Origin: Bdellovibrionales bacterium
Lineage (GTDB): Bacteria > Bdellovibrionota > Bdellovibrionia > Bdellovibrionales > UBA1609
NCBI GenBank assembly: GCA_026713205.1
Contig: JAPOOY010000222.1
Span: forward strand, 1-9,626
Length of the DNA stretch: 9,626 bases
Reading direction: 5' to 3'
Both the position numbers and the translations under genes were made by a program. The notes below the pieces were generated by a model, which was not told where the DNA came from, made no database searches, and saw only the letters and a list, made by a program, of their open reading frames with translations. Below are positions 1 to 5,905 of the stretch, one piece after another; positions within the stretch are counted from its first letter, which is position 1; each line of letters starts with the position of its first letter.

Positions 1-830
1 ACAATAAAAGTAGAATAGGAAGAGTTGATTTGAATCGCACCAATGCGCTCAGCAGGTTTTATCAAAAAGATAAACCTTTTTTAAGTGACAGTGATTTTTT
101 TAAAAAACAGTTTTTTAAAAACATCAGTTCTATAACATATCTTGAGATGAGAGGAGGAGAAGTTTTGTTTGACAAAAACAGTGTTGAATTTTTAACCGAA
201 GTGTCATTGCACTCACAAGCGAGAAATATGTATTTTGATTTATCAACTAACGGGACTATTTTAACAAAATCAATAATAGCCAGTTTAAACAGATTTAAAA
301 GTGGAAAAATCCGATTTTCCATAGATGGTTATGGGGAAGAAAATGAATATATGCGCTACCCTACAAAATGGTCTGTTGTAGTTAATAATTTAACTAAATC
401 AAAAGCATTAAAGAAAAGCTTAATCAAGCTTATACAAATAACCATGAATGTGTTTCAGGTTTATACTGTTCATAAGTTACTTTGGTATATAGATACCCTT
501 GTTAAGGAACAGCAGGATAATTTTTTCTTTTCATTTTCATTAGTGCGTACCACTCCTCATTTAGTACATGAGCTTGTTCCTTTGAGGCTTAGAGAAGAGA
601 GCGCGGATAAAGTAAAACATTTTTTGGATAAGAGCTATATGTGCAATTTCCATGAAAAGAAGGAAATAAATAGGCGAATTATTAAAGGCTTGGTAGAAGC
701 GATTTTATCTGATACTAAGCCAAATGATAAGGCCAAGGAATTGTTTTTTGATACAGTCCCTCCGTTGGATAAAATTAGAGGTCAAAATTATTTGGAAGTG
801 TTTCCTCATCTTAAAGTCCTGCAAGAGTGA
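1..830 (+). CDS. Radical SAM protein, twitch-like type, 5' end cut by window edge
   Basis: The reading frame (first complete codon at base 3) is open to the left edge, so this is the C-terminal part of a longer gene; a TTG at 30 is available as a start but probably is not one. Visible motifs fit the middle and end of a radical SAM barrel: a glycine-rich strand MRGGEVLF (the GGE motif that contacts the S-adenosylmethionine amino group), then STNGT, then FSIDGYGEENEYMRYPTKW, close to the SIDG...EYIRYPSKW pattern of twitch-domain radical SAM proteins. The C-terminus, LDKIRGQNYLEVFPHL, also resembles the tail of that family. The CxxxCxxC motif that binds the 4Fe-4S cluster would lie upstream, outside the window. 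Only one cysteine is visible in this part, so no complete C-terminal auxiliary cluster is apparent. Substrate unknown. Some members of this family modify peptides, but nothing here shows that. Confidence 0.75.
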   Translation, partial: NKSRIGRVDLNRTNALSRFYQKDKPFLSDSDFFKKQFFKNISSITYLEMRGGEVLFDKNSVEFLTEVSLHSQARNMYFDLSTNGTILTKSIIASLNRFKSGKIRFSIDGYGEENEYMRYPTKWSVVVNNLTKSKALKKSLIKLIQITMNVFQVYTVHKLLWYIDTLVKEQQDNFFFSFSLVRTTPHLVHELVPLRLREESADKVKHFLDKSYMCNFHEKKEINRRIIKGLVEAILSDTKPNDKAKELFFDTVPPLDKIRGQNYLEVFPHLKVLQE

Positions 831-1153
831 TTTTATTAAGACATATCTCCACACAAAATAAAACATTAGAGTTTCAAAAATAACAGAGTCAAGTTTTCTC
901 CAACAATCATATCCTGCTAATCTCCGGAAAAAACGACCCTATTTATAAAAACTATTCTGAAAACTCATGCGCTTAATTTAGTCGTCTGTTTTTGAAAGTA
1001 TAACTGTATTAAAGTATCTGCTATCCTATGGGCTAATTTAGAGATGAGTGTACAGAAAGAAGATTAAAACACTTCTTGAAGAGTTTACGACGGAGTGATG
1101 GAAAACCGGAAGAATAAAAATTTCAAAAGAACTGTGGAAAAATTCTTTCAACC
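831..1153. other. Gene-free interval, no clear function
   Basis: About 320 bases between the 3' ends of the convergent radical SAM and exported-protein genes. I see no convincing terminator and no ORF with coding character. A weak interrupted inverted repeat is present: tttcaaaaataacaga (872-887) against tctgtttttgaaa (985-997), with a 2-3 base indel. A short frame from about 1028 to 1189 reads like protein but contains an in-frame TGA and overlaps the neighbouring gene. Confidence 0.5.
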
Positions 1154-2107
1154 TCAGGGATGAGCACTGCCTGAATCCACATTAAAGGCTTTGTTAATAT
1201 CCAAACCTAAAAAAGAACCATATTTTTTATAACAGGTGGGCGTTGACCGAATATCAAGATTTGGTTCAGCATAAGAGGTGCCGGAGTAGTTTTTTTTAGG
1301 GACAGAAAATGATGTATCAACTCCCTTGGGATAACAATTGTAAGGCCCTATGGGGACAAACCAGCATTTCCATGAAGGCACAGGTGGTTTTCTCTGGGCA
1401 TGTCTTATGTAGCCTTCTCTGCGAAGGCATGGATCATTTTTTCTATAATCAAATTGAAATGCCTGGCGAAACATTTTAAACCAGATATCTCCATATCCCA
1501 AAAGAACCACTTCTCCATCTGTTACATCTGATTCTACAACTCTGTTGATTTGCAGGATAACAGCCATTTCCTTTTTTGTGTGTTCAAAGATAGCGCTAAA
1601 CTTTGCTCCCGTGCGTCCACTGCTGTCAGCTGACCAGCTTCCATACCATGTGTTAAATTTATTTTCTTTTTCGGAACTGCCGGAATCATATTGAAGGCCT
1701 ATGGGTGAGTTCTCTTGTTCATATACGAGATAAAGTTTACCGTTGTAAGCATTGCCTCCGCTTATTTTGCTCATATTTAAAAGCAGACGACTACAGTCTA
1801 TGTTAAAATTGATGGGTTGCCCTAAGTTAAAATCTTCAAAATTAGAGCGGTCTATTTCAATAAAGGCTGATGCTGTTCCCAATTCCCGAATTTTTTCGCG
1901 CCAGTAACTTCGGTTGCAGTGGCTTTCTTGCGGTTCTCCCGGAAGCTGTGGACCGCTAGCGGGTGGTGAATGAGGTTTTGAACCTGGAGGTGGACCATAG
2001 GGGCCGGGGCCGGATTGATCGTATTGACTTGCACAATTATACCCTCCCAGGAGAATGACAATAGTTGAGAAAGATAAACTGGCGATAATAAATAACTTTC
2101 GATTCAT
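1154..2107 (-). CDS. Exported cysteine-containing protein, possible lipoprotein, unknown function
   Basis: A 317-residue protein that I do not recognise. Residues 1-25 form a signal peptide: MNRK, a hydrophobic stretch FIIASLSFSTIVILLGG, then YNCAS. Cys25 could be lipidated, but Asn at -1 departs from the usual lipobox, so cleavage by signal peptidase I is also possible. Residues 31-60 are a Pro/Gly/Ser-rich linker. The rest (about 64-317) looks like a globular beta-rich domain with many aromatic residues. It contains six further cysteines (64, 105, 227, 248, 258, 292), an even number suited to disulfides in the periplasm or outside the cell. The ATG at 2107 is preceded by acaaaat with no Shine-Dalgarno. 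A TATTCT box ends 7 bases upstream, so the message may be leaderless. It stands alone on the minus strand, with long gene-free flanks on both sides. Confidence 0.75.
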   Translation of the reverse strand: MNRKLFIIASLSFSTIVILLGGYNCASQYDQSGPGPYGPPPGSKPHSPPASGPQLPGEPQESHCNRSYWREKIRELGTASAFIEIDRSNFEDFNLGQPINFNIDCSRLLLNMSKISGGNAYNGKLYLVYEQENSPIGLQYDSGSSEKENKFNTWYGSWSADSSGRTGAKFSAIFEHTKKEMAVILQINRVVESDVTDGEVVLLGYGDIWFKMFRQAFQFDYRKNDPCLRREGYIRHAQRKPPVPSWKCWFVPIGPYNCYPKGVDTSFSVPKKNYSGTSYAEPNLDIRSTPTCYKKYGSFLGLDINKAFNVDSGSAHP

Positions 2108-2114
2108 ATTTTGT

Positions 2115-2123
2115 AGAATAGCA
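2115..2123 (-). promoter_or_regulatory. Extended -10 promoter of the exported-protein gene
   Basis: On the minus strand the sequence reads TGCTATTCT, an extended -10 (TGn plus TATTCT, 4 of 6 to TATAAT). It ends 7 bases before the ATG at 2107. No good -35 is visible 16-18 bases upstream, which extended -10 promoters can tolerate. Transcription would start at or next to the start codon. Confidence 0.4.
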
Positions 2124-2281
2124 AAACAGAGGAGGAAAAGCCATCTTTATCCTGAACCTTTTTTTTGGTCAGGGGTTATCAGGCTGTTTGAATTAAGACG
2201 AAAGGCCTGATGGCGTTTGCTATCTGGAAAACAGGTTTGTCCGCGGAAGTTCCTCATTTTTTACTATTATAGTTATACCAA

Positions 2282-2306
2282 TCCGGTTTTGAATTTTCGG
2301 GTTTTT
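2282..2306 (+). repeat. Possible partial copy of the 5544-5835 element edge
   Basis: Bases 2282-2306 match 5538-5562 at 21 of 25 positions without gaps (shared frame TCCGG...TTTTC.GGTTTTT). The similarity does not continue to either side, so this is either a decayed remnant or chance likeness in AT-rich DNA. Confidence 0.25.
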
Positions 2307-2529
2307 TTCAAAGGAAATATATCAATCAGGGTTGAAATTTGAGGGTTAAGAAGTTTGCAGATATTCCCAAAAAGAGCTTAGGGGCCGGAGATGTTTTGTG
2401 AAAATGCATTGTGTAATTTAAGAGATAATCCAAATATATAAGATAAAACACAGTAAAATCAAAGATTTATAAAAACCAAAGCCCTGTTAAAATACAGAAA
2501 ATGTATATGGGGGGAACTAAAGTTTTTCA

Positions 2530-2557
2530 TTGACAGAAGAGAGGGAAGTGATAGGGT
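2530..2557 (+). promoter_or_regulatory. Candidate sigma70-type promoter for the slipin gene
   Basis: TTGACA (2530-2535) is a perfect -35 hexamer. A 16-base spacer leads to TAGGGT (2552-2557), a poor -10 with 3 of 6 matches. The predicted start near 2564 would give a leader of about 50 bases ending in the Shine-Dalgarno at 2601-2607. Confidence 0.3.
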
Positions 2558-2612
2558 GGTGGCATCAAAGAACGGTGGCTTGCAGCCTGAAAACCGATAA
2601 AGAGGGGTTCTC

Positions 2613-3371
2613 ATGATCTGGATTTATATTATTGCATTTTTACTGGTGCTTTCGTTTAGCATCATCAAAATCCTTCCGGAATGGGAAAGGGGTGTGGTCC
2701 TTCGTTTCGGACGATTCGTGGGTGTGAGGGGTCCCGGGCTTATCATTCTTATTCCTCTGGTGGAAAGAATCATTCGTGTGGATGTGAGAACTATCACCAC
2801 GGATATTAAGCCTCAGGATGTAATTACTTTTGATAATGTGAGTATGAAAGTGAATGCGGTGATTTACTTTCGTGTGGTTGATCCGGAAAAGGCTATTACA
2901 AAGGTTGAGGATTTCTTTTTTGCCACGAACCAGCTGGCTCAAACCACCTTGCGTTCCGTTTTAGGTCAGTATCAGATGGACGATTTGCTGGCTAACAGGG
3001 AAAAGATCAATCAAACTCTTCAGGAAATTTTGGATAAGGCCACAGAACCCTGGGGCATTAAGGTTTCTGTTGTGGAGGTAAAACACATTGATTTACCTAA
3101 GGAAATGCAAAGAGCTATGGCCCGTCAAGCGGAAGCGGAACGGGAGCGGAGAGCCAAGGTGATCAGTGCGGAGGGGGAATACCAGCGCTCGGAAAAACTA
3201 AATCAAGCTGCTGAAGTCATCTCTAAAAATCCCACAGCTCTTCAGCTAGCCTATCTTCAGGCTCTAACAGAAATTACTGGAGAAGGGACAAAAACTCTCG
3301 TTTTTCCCTTACCTATTGATTTTTTAACCCCTTTTATGGAGATGGCTAAACAGAATCAAAACCCTTCTTAA
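2613..3371 (+). CDS. Slipin / stomatin-like SPFH (band 7) membrane protein
   Basis: A 252-residue protein with the slipin layout. There is one N-terminal membrane segment (about 2-19), a band 7 domain from about 22 to 190 ([12 protein letters not shown], then [18 protein letters not shown], then [11 protein letters not shown]) and a charged coiled coil at about 165-205 with the family signature [20 protein letters not shown] conserved C-terminal stretch, [12 protein letters not shown], follows. Slipins oligomerise into membrane microdomain scaffolds. In many bacteria and archaea they are encoded with NfeD, whose protease domain can cleave the slipin's hydrophobic C-terminus. Here the nfeD-like gene is the next gene but points the other way, with only 74 bases between the stops. 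The start is well supported: agagggg (2601-2607) lies 5 bases before the ATG. Length is normal for the family. Confidence 0.93.
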   Translation: MIWIYIIAFLLVLSFSIIKILPEWERGVVLRFGRFVGVRGPGLIILIPLVERIIRVDVRTITTDIKPQDVITFDNVSMKVNAVIYFRVVDPEKAITKVEDFFFATNQLAQTTLRSVLGQYQMDDLLANREKINQTLQEILDKATEPWGIKVSVVEVKHIDLPKEMQRAMARQAEAERERRAKVISAEGEYQRSEKLNQAAEVISKNPTALQLAYLQALTEITGEGTKTLVFPLPIDFLTPFMEMAKQNQNPS

Positions 3372-3375
3372 GTTG

Positions 3376-3403
3376 TGATGAAACACAAGTAAGCGTTTTA
3401 TCA
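3376..3403. terminator. Weak hairpin between convergent slipin and nfeD genes
   Basis: Just after the slipin stop, TGATGAAAC (3376-3384) pairs with GTTTTATCA (3395-3403), nine pairs with one G.U and a 10-base loop. It is AT-rich and has no T run behind it. A smaller stem, TTGTG/CACAA (3373-3388), competes. It may slow polymerase between the convergent genes but is not a textbook terminator. Confidence 0.25.
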
Positions 3404-3445
3404 GGGTTGAAATATTCAGATTATTAAATCTTCAGAAAACTCTAA

Positions 3446-4816
3446 TCAAACTTTTTTTACTTTTAAGGTCATATTTTCACAAGCAGTCACTTCCGCTTTG
3501 TCCCCTTTTTTTAATTTGTCAGTGGAAACAAATTTCCAATTTTCTCCCTGAATAATCATCCACCCCTTTTCTTCAGACAGGAGTTCTGTCACTTCTCCTT
3601 TTTCACCCACCAGGGAATCCAAACCGGTTTTGTGTTTCTTCATTCGGAAAGTTTTAAAGGCCAGGATTGCAATTCCCATCATCAAAAGACCTATGATGAG
3701 GGATACGGATAAAATTAAAGACAGAGGCAGGGTGTATCCTCCTGTTTCCGCTGGATCAAACAAATACAAACTGCCTAAAATAAAAGCCGCGATACCTCCC
3801 ACACCCAGTATGCCAAAACTGGGCACAAAAGCTTCTCCTAAGAGCAGGGCAAATCCCAGAAGAATGAGAGCTACAGCTCCCCACATTACGCTAAAGGCAT
3901 TTAAGCCAATCAGAGATAAAATAAGGCCAATGCCTCCTACAATGCCGGGTAAAAGAAAACCGGGATGAGTGAGTTCAAAATAAATAAGCCCGATACTTCC
4001 CAGAAACATCATGTATAAAAACTGAGGATCGGCAAAAAAGATAAGCACCTTATAACGAAAATTCAATGGAAAGGGTAATAAGGCCCCCACCTTAACCACC
4101 ATTTTTTTTCCCTCAGCCATTTTTACTTCGCGTCCCTGGGCGAAATCCAAAAAATCCTGAGCTGTGTGGCCTGTAAAATCAACGGCTTTTAATCGATGGG
4201 CTTCTTCGGCTGTGACGGACTTTGCGTCAGATACAATATCCTGGCCAAACTTTTTATTTCGTTTTCTAAGGTTCGTCAGAGAATCCAGGAAGGAAAGAGT
4301 GTCATTCACAGCTTTTTTTCTCATATCACTTTCTTTTTCCATGTTTTTTCCCAGAAGGACAGGAGTGGCCGATCCCATATTGGTCCCTTTAATAGCTCCA
4401 TTGACATGGCAGGATTGTAGAATAATAGCTCCTGCGCTGGCGGCCTGGGCTCCTGCCGGGGATACCAGGCACAAAAAAGGAACCGGGGAATTTAAAATTT
4501 CCTGTATTAGTAAACGGGTTACAGGAAGGCTTCCTCCGGGAGTGTCCATTGTCAGGAAAATAGAGGAACATCCTTCCCGCTTTGCAAAAGTCACGGTTTT
4601 TTTTACAATATCCAAAGTGATAGCTGTAATAGCTTGTTGAATGGGAATTTTAACCGTACAGGCGGAAGACGGTTTTGGAGCAAAAAGACTTATAATCACC
4701 AGGCAACAGATAAAATACACTGAACCGCTTATTGGAGTTATTTTTTTAAAACCCGGAAATTTATTTTTATCGGGGTTTTTATGGAAAATCTGGTTTTTTA
4801 AATTTTGTTTCTTCAT
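3446..4816 (-). CDS. nfeD: NfeD-family membrane-bound serine protease (ClpP-like domain plus OB domain)
   Basis: A 456-residue long-form NfeD. Residues about 31-52 form a signal or membrane segment. Residues about 54-235 are a ClpP/crotonase-like protease domain with FLTMDTPGGSL (oxyanion-region glycines) and QAASAGAIIL, whose Ser127 matches the nucleophile of the archaeal 1510-N protease. The general-base lysine of the Ser-Lys dyad should be Lys167 or Lys168, inside MRKKAVNDTLSFLDSL. Four or five membrane segments follow at about 265-387, including the HPGFLLPGIVGGIGL and GEAFVPSFGILGVGG family motifs. A C-terminal NfeD OB-fold domain spans about 395-456 (GLDSLVGEKGEVTELL...GENWKF). The protein should sit in the inner membrane with the protease outside and may process the slipin encoded opposite it. 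The ATG at 4816 has a weak aaagag upstream and a perfect TATAAT box. Confidence 0.92.
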   Translation of the reverse strand: MKKQNLKNQIFHKNPDKNKFPGFKKITPISGSVYFICCLVIISLFAPKPSSACTVKIPIQQAITAITLDIVKKTVTFAKREGCSSIFLTMDTPGGSLPVTRLLIQEILNSPVPFLCLVSPAGAQAASAGAIILQSCHVNGAIKGTNMGSATPVLLGKNMEKESDMRKKAVNDTLSFLDSLTNLRKRNKKFGQDIVSDAKSVTAEEAHRLKAVDFTGHTAQDFLDFAQGREVKMAEGKKMVVKVGALLPFPLNFRYKVLIFFADPQFLYMMFLGSIGLIYFELTHPGFLLPGIVGGIGLILSLIGLNAFSVMWGAVALILLGFALLLGEAFVPSFGILGVGGIAAFILGSLYLFDPAETGGYTLPLSLILSVSLIIGLLMMGIAILAFKTFRMKKHKTGLDSLVGEKGEVTELLSEEKGWMIIQGENWKFVSTDKLKKGDKAEVTACENMTLKVKKV

Positions 4817-4834
4817 TCTTTACTCTTTAAATTA

Positions 4835-4840
4835 ATTATA
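4835..4840 (-). promoter_or_regulatory. -10 box of the nfeD gene
   Basis: Read on the minus strand this is TATAAT, a perfect -10, ending 18 bases before the ATG. The best -35 at 16 bases spacing is TTCCGA (3 of 6). The leader would be only about 11 bases. Confidence 0.45.
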
Positions 4841-4896
4841 GACCTCTCTATTCTTTTCGGAACTCATCGGGCGGAATCCCTGCAAATAGATGAATA

Positions 4897-4988
4897 GTGT
4901 TTCATCCGATAAGTTTTTTCATACATTAAAAATGGATTTAGGCTATTAGCTCCAAACCAAAGGTTATGAAAGAATTTATCGGACAAAG
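4897..4988 (+). repeat. 92-bp hairpin repeat, copy 1
   Basis: Nearly identical to 5682-5774: the only differences are a 2-base indel and a 1-base indel. The ends are 19-base inverted arms (4905-4923 with 4965-4983). They differ at two positions, and both differences make G.U pairs in plus-strand RNA. The interior can form a small stem, TGGA/TCCA plus GCT/AGC (4933-4954). The copy lies between the 139-residue gene and nfeD, both on the minus strand. It is flanked by AATAG on both sides (4893-4897 and 4990-4994), a possible 5-bp target duplication if the element is taken as 4898-4989. It encodes no protein. Confidence 0.85.
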
Positions 4989-4997
4989 TAATAGGTA

Positions 4998-5417
4998 TTA
5001 TTGTTTCCATTTTTTCAATCGATTCCAAAGTTCTAGCTTTTTATCCTTAGAGGAAGGGCCGGTTAATAATTCCTCCAAATTGCAAGAGGTTAAAACAGTT
5101 TTGGAGTCTGTAAATTGCGTGGAGAGTTTTGTGCTGAAGATTAAAACTTTTTTTACCTGTTTTTCCAAAAGAAAATCTTTTATTTCAGAAAAACAGGATA
5201 AATCCTTTATTTCCATTAAGGAAAAATCTGAAACTTCAATAGCTCCCATGATTTTCTTAAGGAGTTGGAGCGCTTCTTTGGGAGGAGCGCCTTCCGTCAA
5301 AACCAGAGTATCACAGGGCCAGGAGCCGATGAGTTTGCGGGTGGCATAAGTTTCCCGTGGACAGAGATAATTTTTAACTCCCAATACTTCTGTCAGATAA
5401 TAAGGGAAGACATTCAT
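4998..5417 (-). CDS. Conserved-looking hypothetical protein, 139 residues
   Basis: I do not recognise this protein with confidence. It has no signal peptide or membrane segment and looks cytosolic, with alternating helix and strand. The start is YYLTEVLGVKNYLCPRE, a strand follows at WPCDTLVLTEG, then the helix KEALQLLKKIMGAIEV, then further strand/helix units (KKVLIFST) and a basic C-terminus LWNRLKKWKQ. The order 'LG(I/V) near the N-terminus, then LVL, then LLxxIMxAI' recalls the DNA polymerase III psi subunit (HolD) and Rossmann-like uracil-DNA-glycosylase folds, but this is only a shape argument. No Shine-Dalgarno precedes the ATG at 5417; a TTGACC-17-TAAAAT promoter ends 8 bases before it. 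The next gene downstream on the strand is nfeD, but a repeat and a separate promoter intervene, so they probably do not form one operon. Confidence 0.7.
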   Translation of the reverse strand: MNVFPYYLTEVLGVKNYLCPRETYATRKLIGSWPCDTLVLTEGAPPKEALQLLKKIMGAIEVSDFSLMEIKDLSCFSEIKDFLLEKQVKKVLIFSTKLSTQFTDSKTVLTSCNLEELLTGPSSKDKKLELWNRLKKWKQ

Positions 5418-5425
5418 GCGGTATT

Positions 5426-5454
5426 ATTTTAGTTCTTTAAGATAAAATGGTCAA
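5426..5454 (-). promoter_or_regulatory. Sigma70-like promoter of the 139-residue gene
   Basis: On the minus strand TTGACC (5454-5449) is followed after exactly 17 bases by TAAAAT (5431-5426), each 5 of 6 to consensus. The -10 ends 8 bases before the ATG at 5417, so transcription should begin at or within a base or two of the start codon. Confidence 0.55.
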
Positions 5455-5596
5455 GGATCAAGGTGTGAAGGTTAAAATATACCATAGTGTATCAGTTAAT
5501 TGTGCCTAAGACACTTCCAGAATTTGAAATATATTCCTCCGGCTTGAAATTTTCCGGTTTTTATTTAAGAGACATAGGCCCTTTATAACAGACTCT

Positions 5597-5680
5597 AGGG
5601 GTCAAAAATGAGCACGATTTGACACAGATGCGGCTGAAAGTCGCGCTAAAGCAAAACGCATGTTTGAATTTTTGACCCCT
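5597..5680. repeat. 84-bp element with 13-bp inverted ends (aggggtcaaaaat)
   Basis: AGGGGTCAAAAAT at 5597-5609 is the exact reverse complement of 5668-5680. The interior is more GC-rich than its surroundings and contains no complete gene, although a short frame on each strand is open. Ends beginning with GGGGTCA are common next to REP-associated IS200-like transposase genes in Proteobacteria, so this could be a non-autonomous element moved by such an enzyme elsewhere in the genome. That link is from memory of similar sequences, not shown here. Confidence 0.65.
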
Positions 5681-5681
5681 G

Positions 5682-5774
5682 GTGTTTCATCCGATAAGTT
5701 TTTTCATACATTAAAAATGGATTTTTAGGCTATTAGCTCCAACCAAAGGTTATGAAAGAATTTATCGGACAAAG
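5682..5774 (+). repeat. 92-bp hairpin repeat, copy 2 (93 bp)
   Basis: This matches copy 1 at 4897-4988 end to end, with two extra T bases in the bulge before ggctattagc and one A fewer in ccaaacc. Arms at 5690-5708 and 5751-5769 are identical to those of copy 1. It lies directly beside the right end of the 84-bp element and inside the outer palindrome. The last matching base is 3 bases before the outer right arm. Confidence 0.85.
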
Positions 5775-5870
5775 CGCTAGAGTCTGTTATAAAGGGTGTG
5801 AGTATTTTTTCTTATGAAGAATCGGAAAATTTCAAACACGATCAATATAAAACAGATTCAGAAAACAACC

Positions 5871-5899
5871 TTGACGGGTGTGTTATTTGTCTGTAGGCT
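5871..5899 (+). promoter_or_regulatory. Candidate promoter of the FKBP gene
   Basis: TTGACG (5871-5876, 5 of 6) is followed after 17 bases by TAGGCT (5894-5899, 3 of 6). The -10 ends 6 bases before the ATG at 5906, which would make the transcript leaderless. It lies just outside the palindromic repeat region. Confidence 0.35.
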
Positions 5900-5905
5900 T
5901 TAAAT

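Larger units (their letters stand above)
2108..2612. other. Intergenic region between divergent genes, with two hairpins
   Basis: This region separates the exported-protein gene (minus) from the slipin gene (plus). It holds the promoters of both genes. There are two dyads: cctgaacc with ggtcagg around a T8 loop (2151-2173, one bulged A) and atcaggc with gcctgat (2178-2184 and 2205-2211, 20-base loop). Neither is followed by a T run in the outward direction, so they are not convincing terminators. A 25-base stretch at 2282-2306 resembles the edge of the palindromic element at 5538. I see no ORF worth calling. Confidence 0.5.
5544..5835. repeat. Long interrupted palindrome (292 bp) holding nested elements
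   Basis: The outer arms are inverted copies of each other in segments. TTGAAATTTTCCG (5544-5556) pairs with 5823-5835, continuing through two G.U pairs to 5562/5817. TAAGA (5566-5570) pairs with TCTTA (5810-5814). A perfect 20-base arm at 5579-5598 pairs with 5777-5796. Arms total about 55 and 59 bases. Inside lie a second inverted repeat (5597-5680) and copy 2 of the hairpin repeat (5682-5774). Joining the two arms at their shared CTAG would give a nearly continuous palindrome of about 110 bp, so 5599-5776 looks like an insertion at its centre. No transposase is encoded. Confidence 0.8.

Noticed and set aside
1028..1189. Plus-strand frame reading like a short protein (…KIKTLLEEFTTE, TGA, WKTGRIKISKELWKN…)
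   Set aside because: It contains an in-frame TGA, lacks a good start and overlaps the 3' end of the exported-protein gene. It might be a decayed fragment, but I cannot name a parent family.
2593..2600. accgataa upstream of slipin, and ccgataa in the hairpin repeats, as sigma28 -10-like motifs (GCCGATAA)
   Set aside because: No TAAA-type -35 at the right distance in either place, and in the repeats the motif is explained by the inverted arms.
4164..4640. Long plus-strand frame inside nfeD
   Set aside because: The minus frame encodes the conserved NfeD protease motifs, so this is a shadow.
4966..5349. Plus-strand open frame across the repeat and the 139-residue gene
   Set aside because: It is antisense to a better frame, starts inside the hairpin repeat and its translation has no family character.
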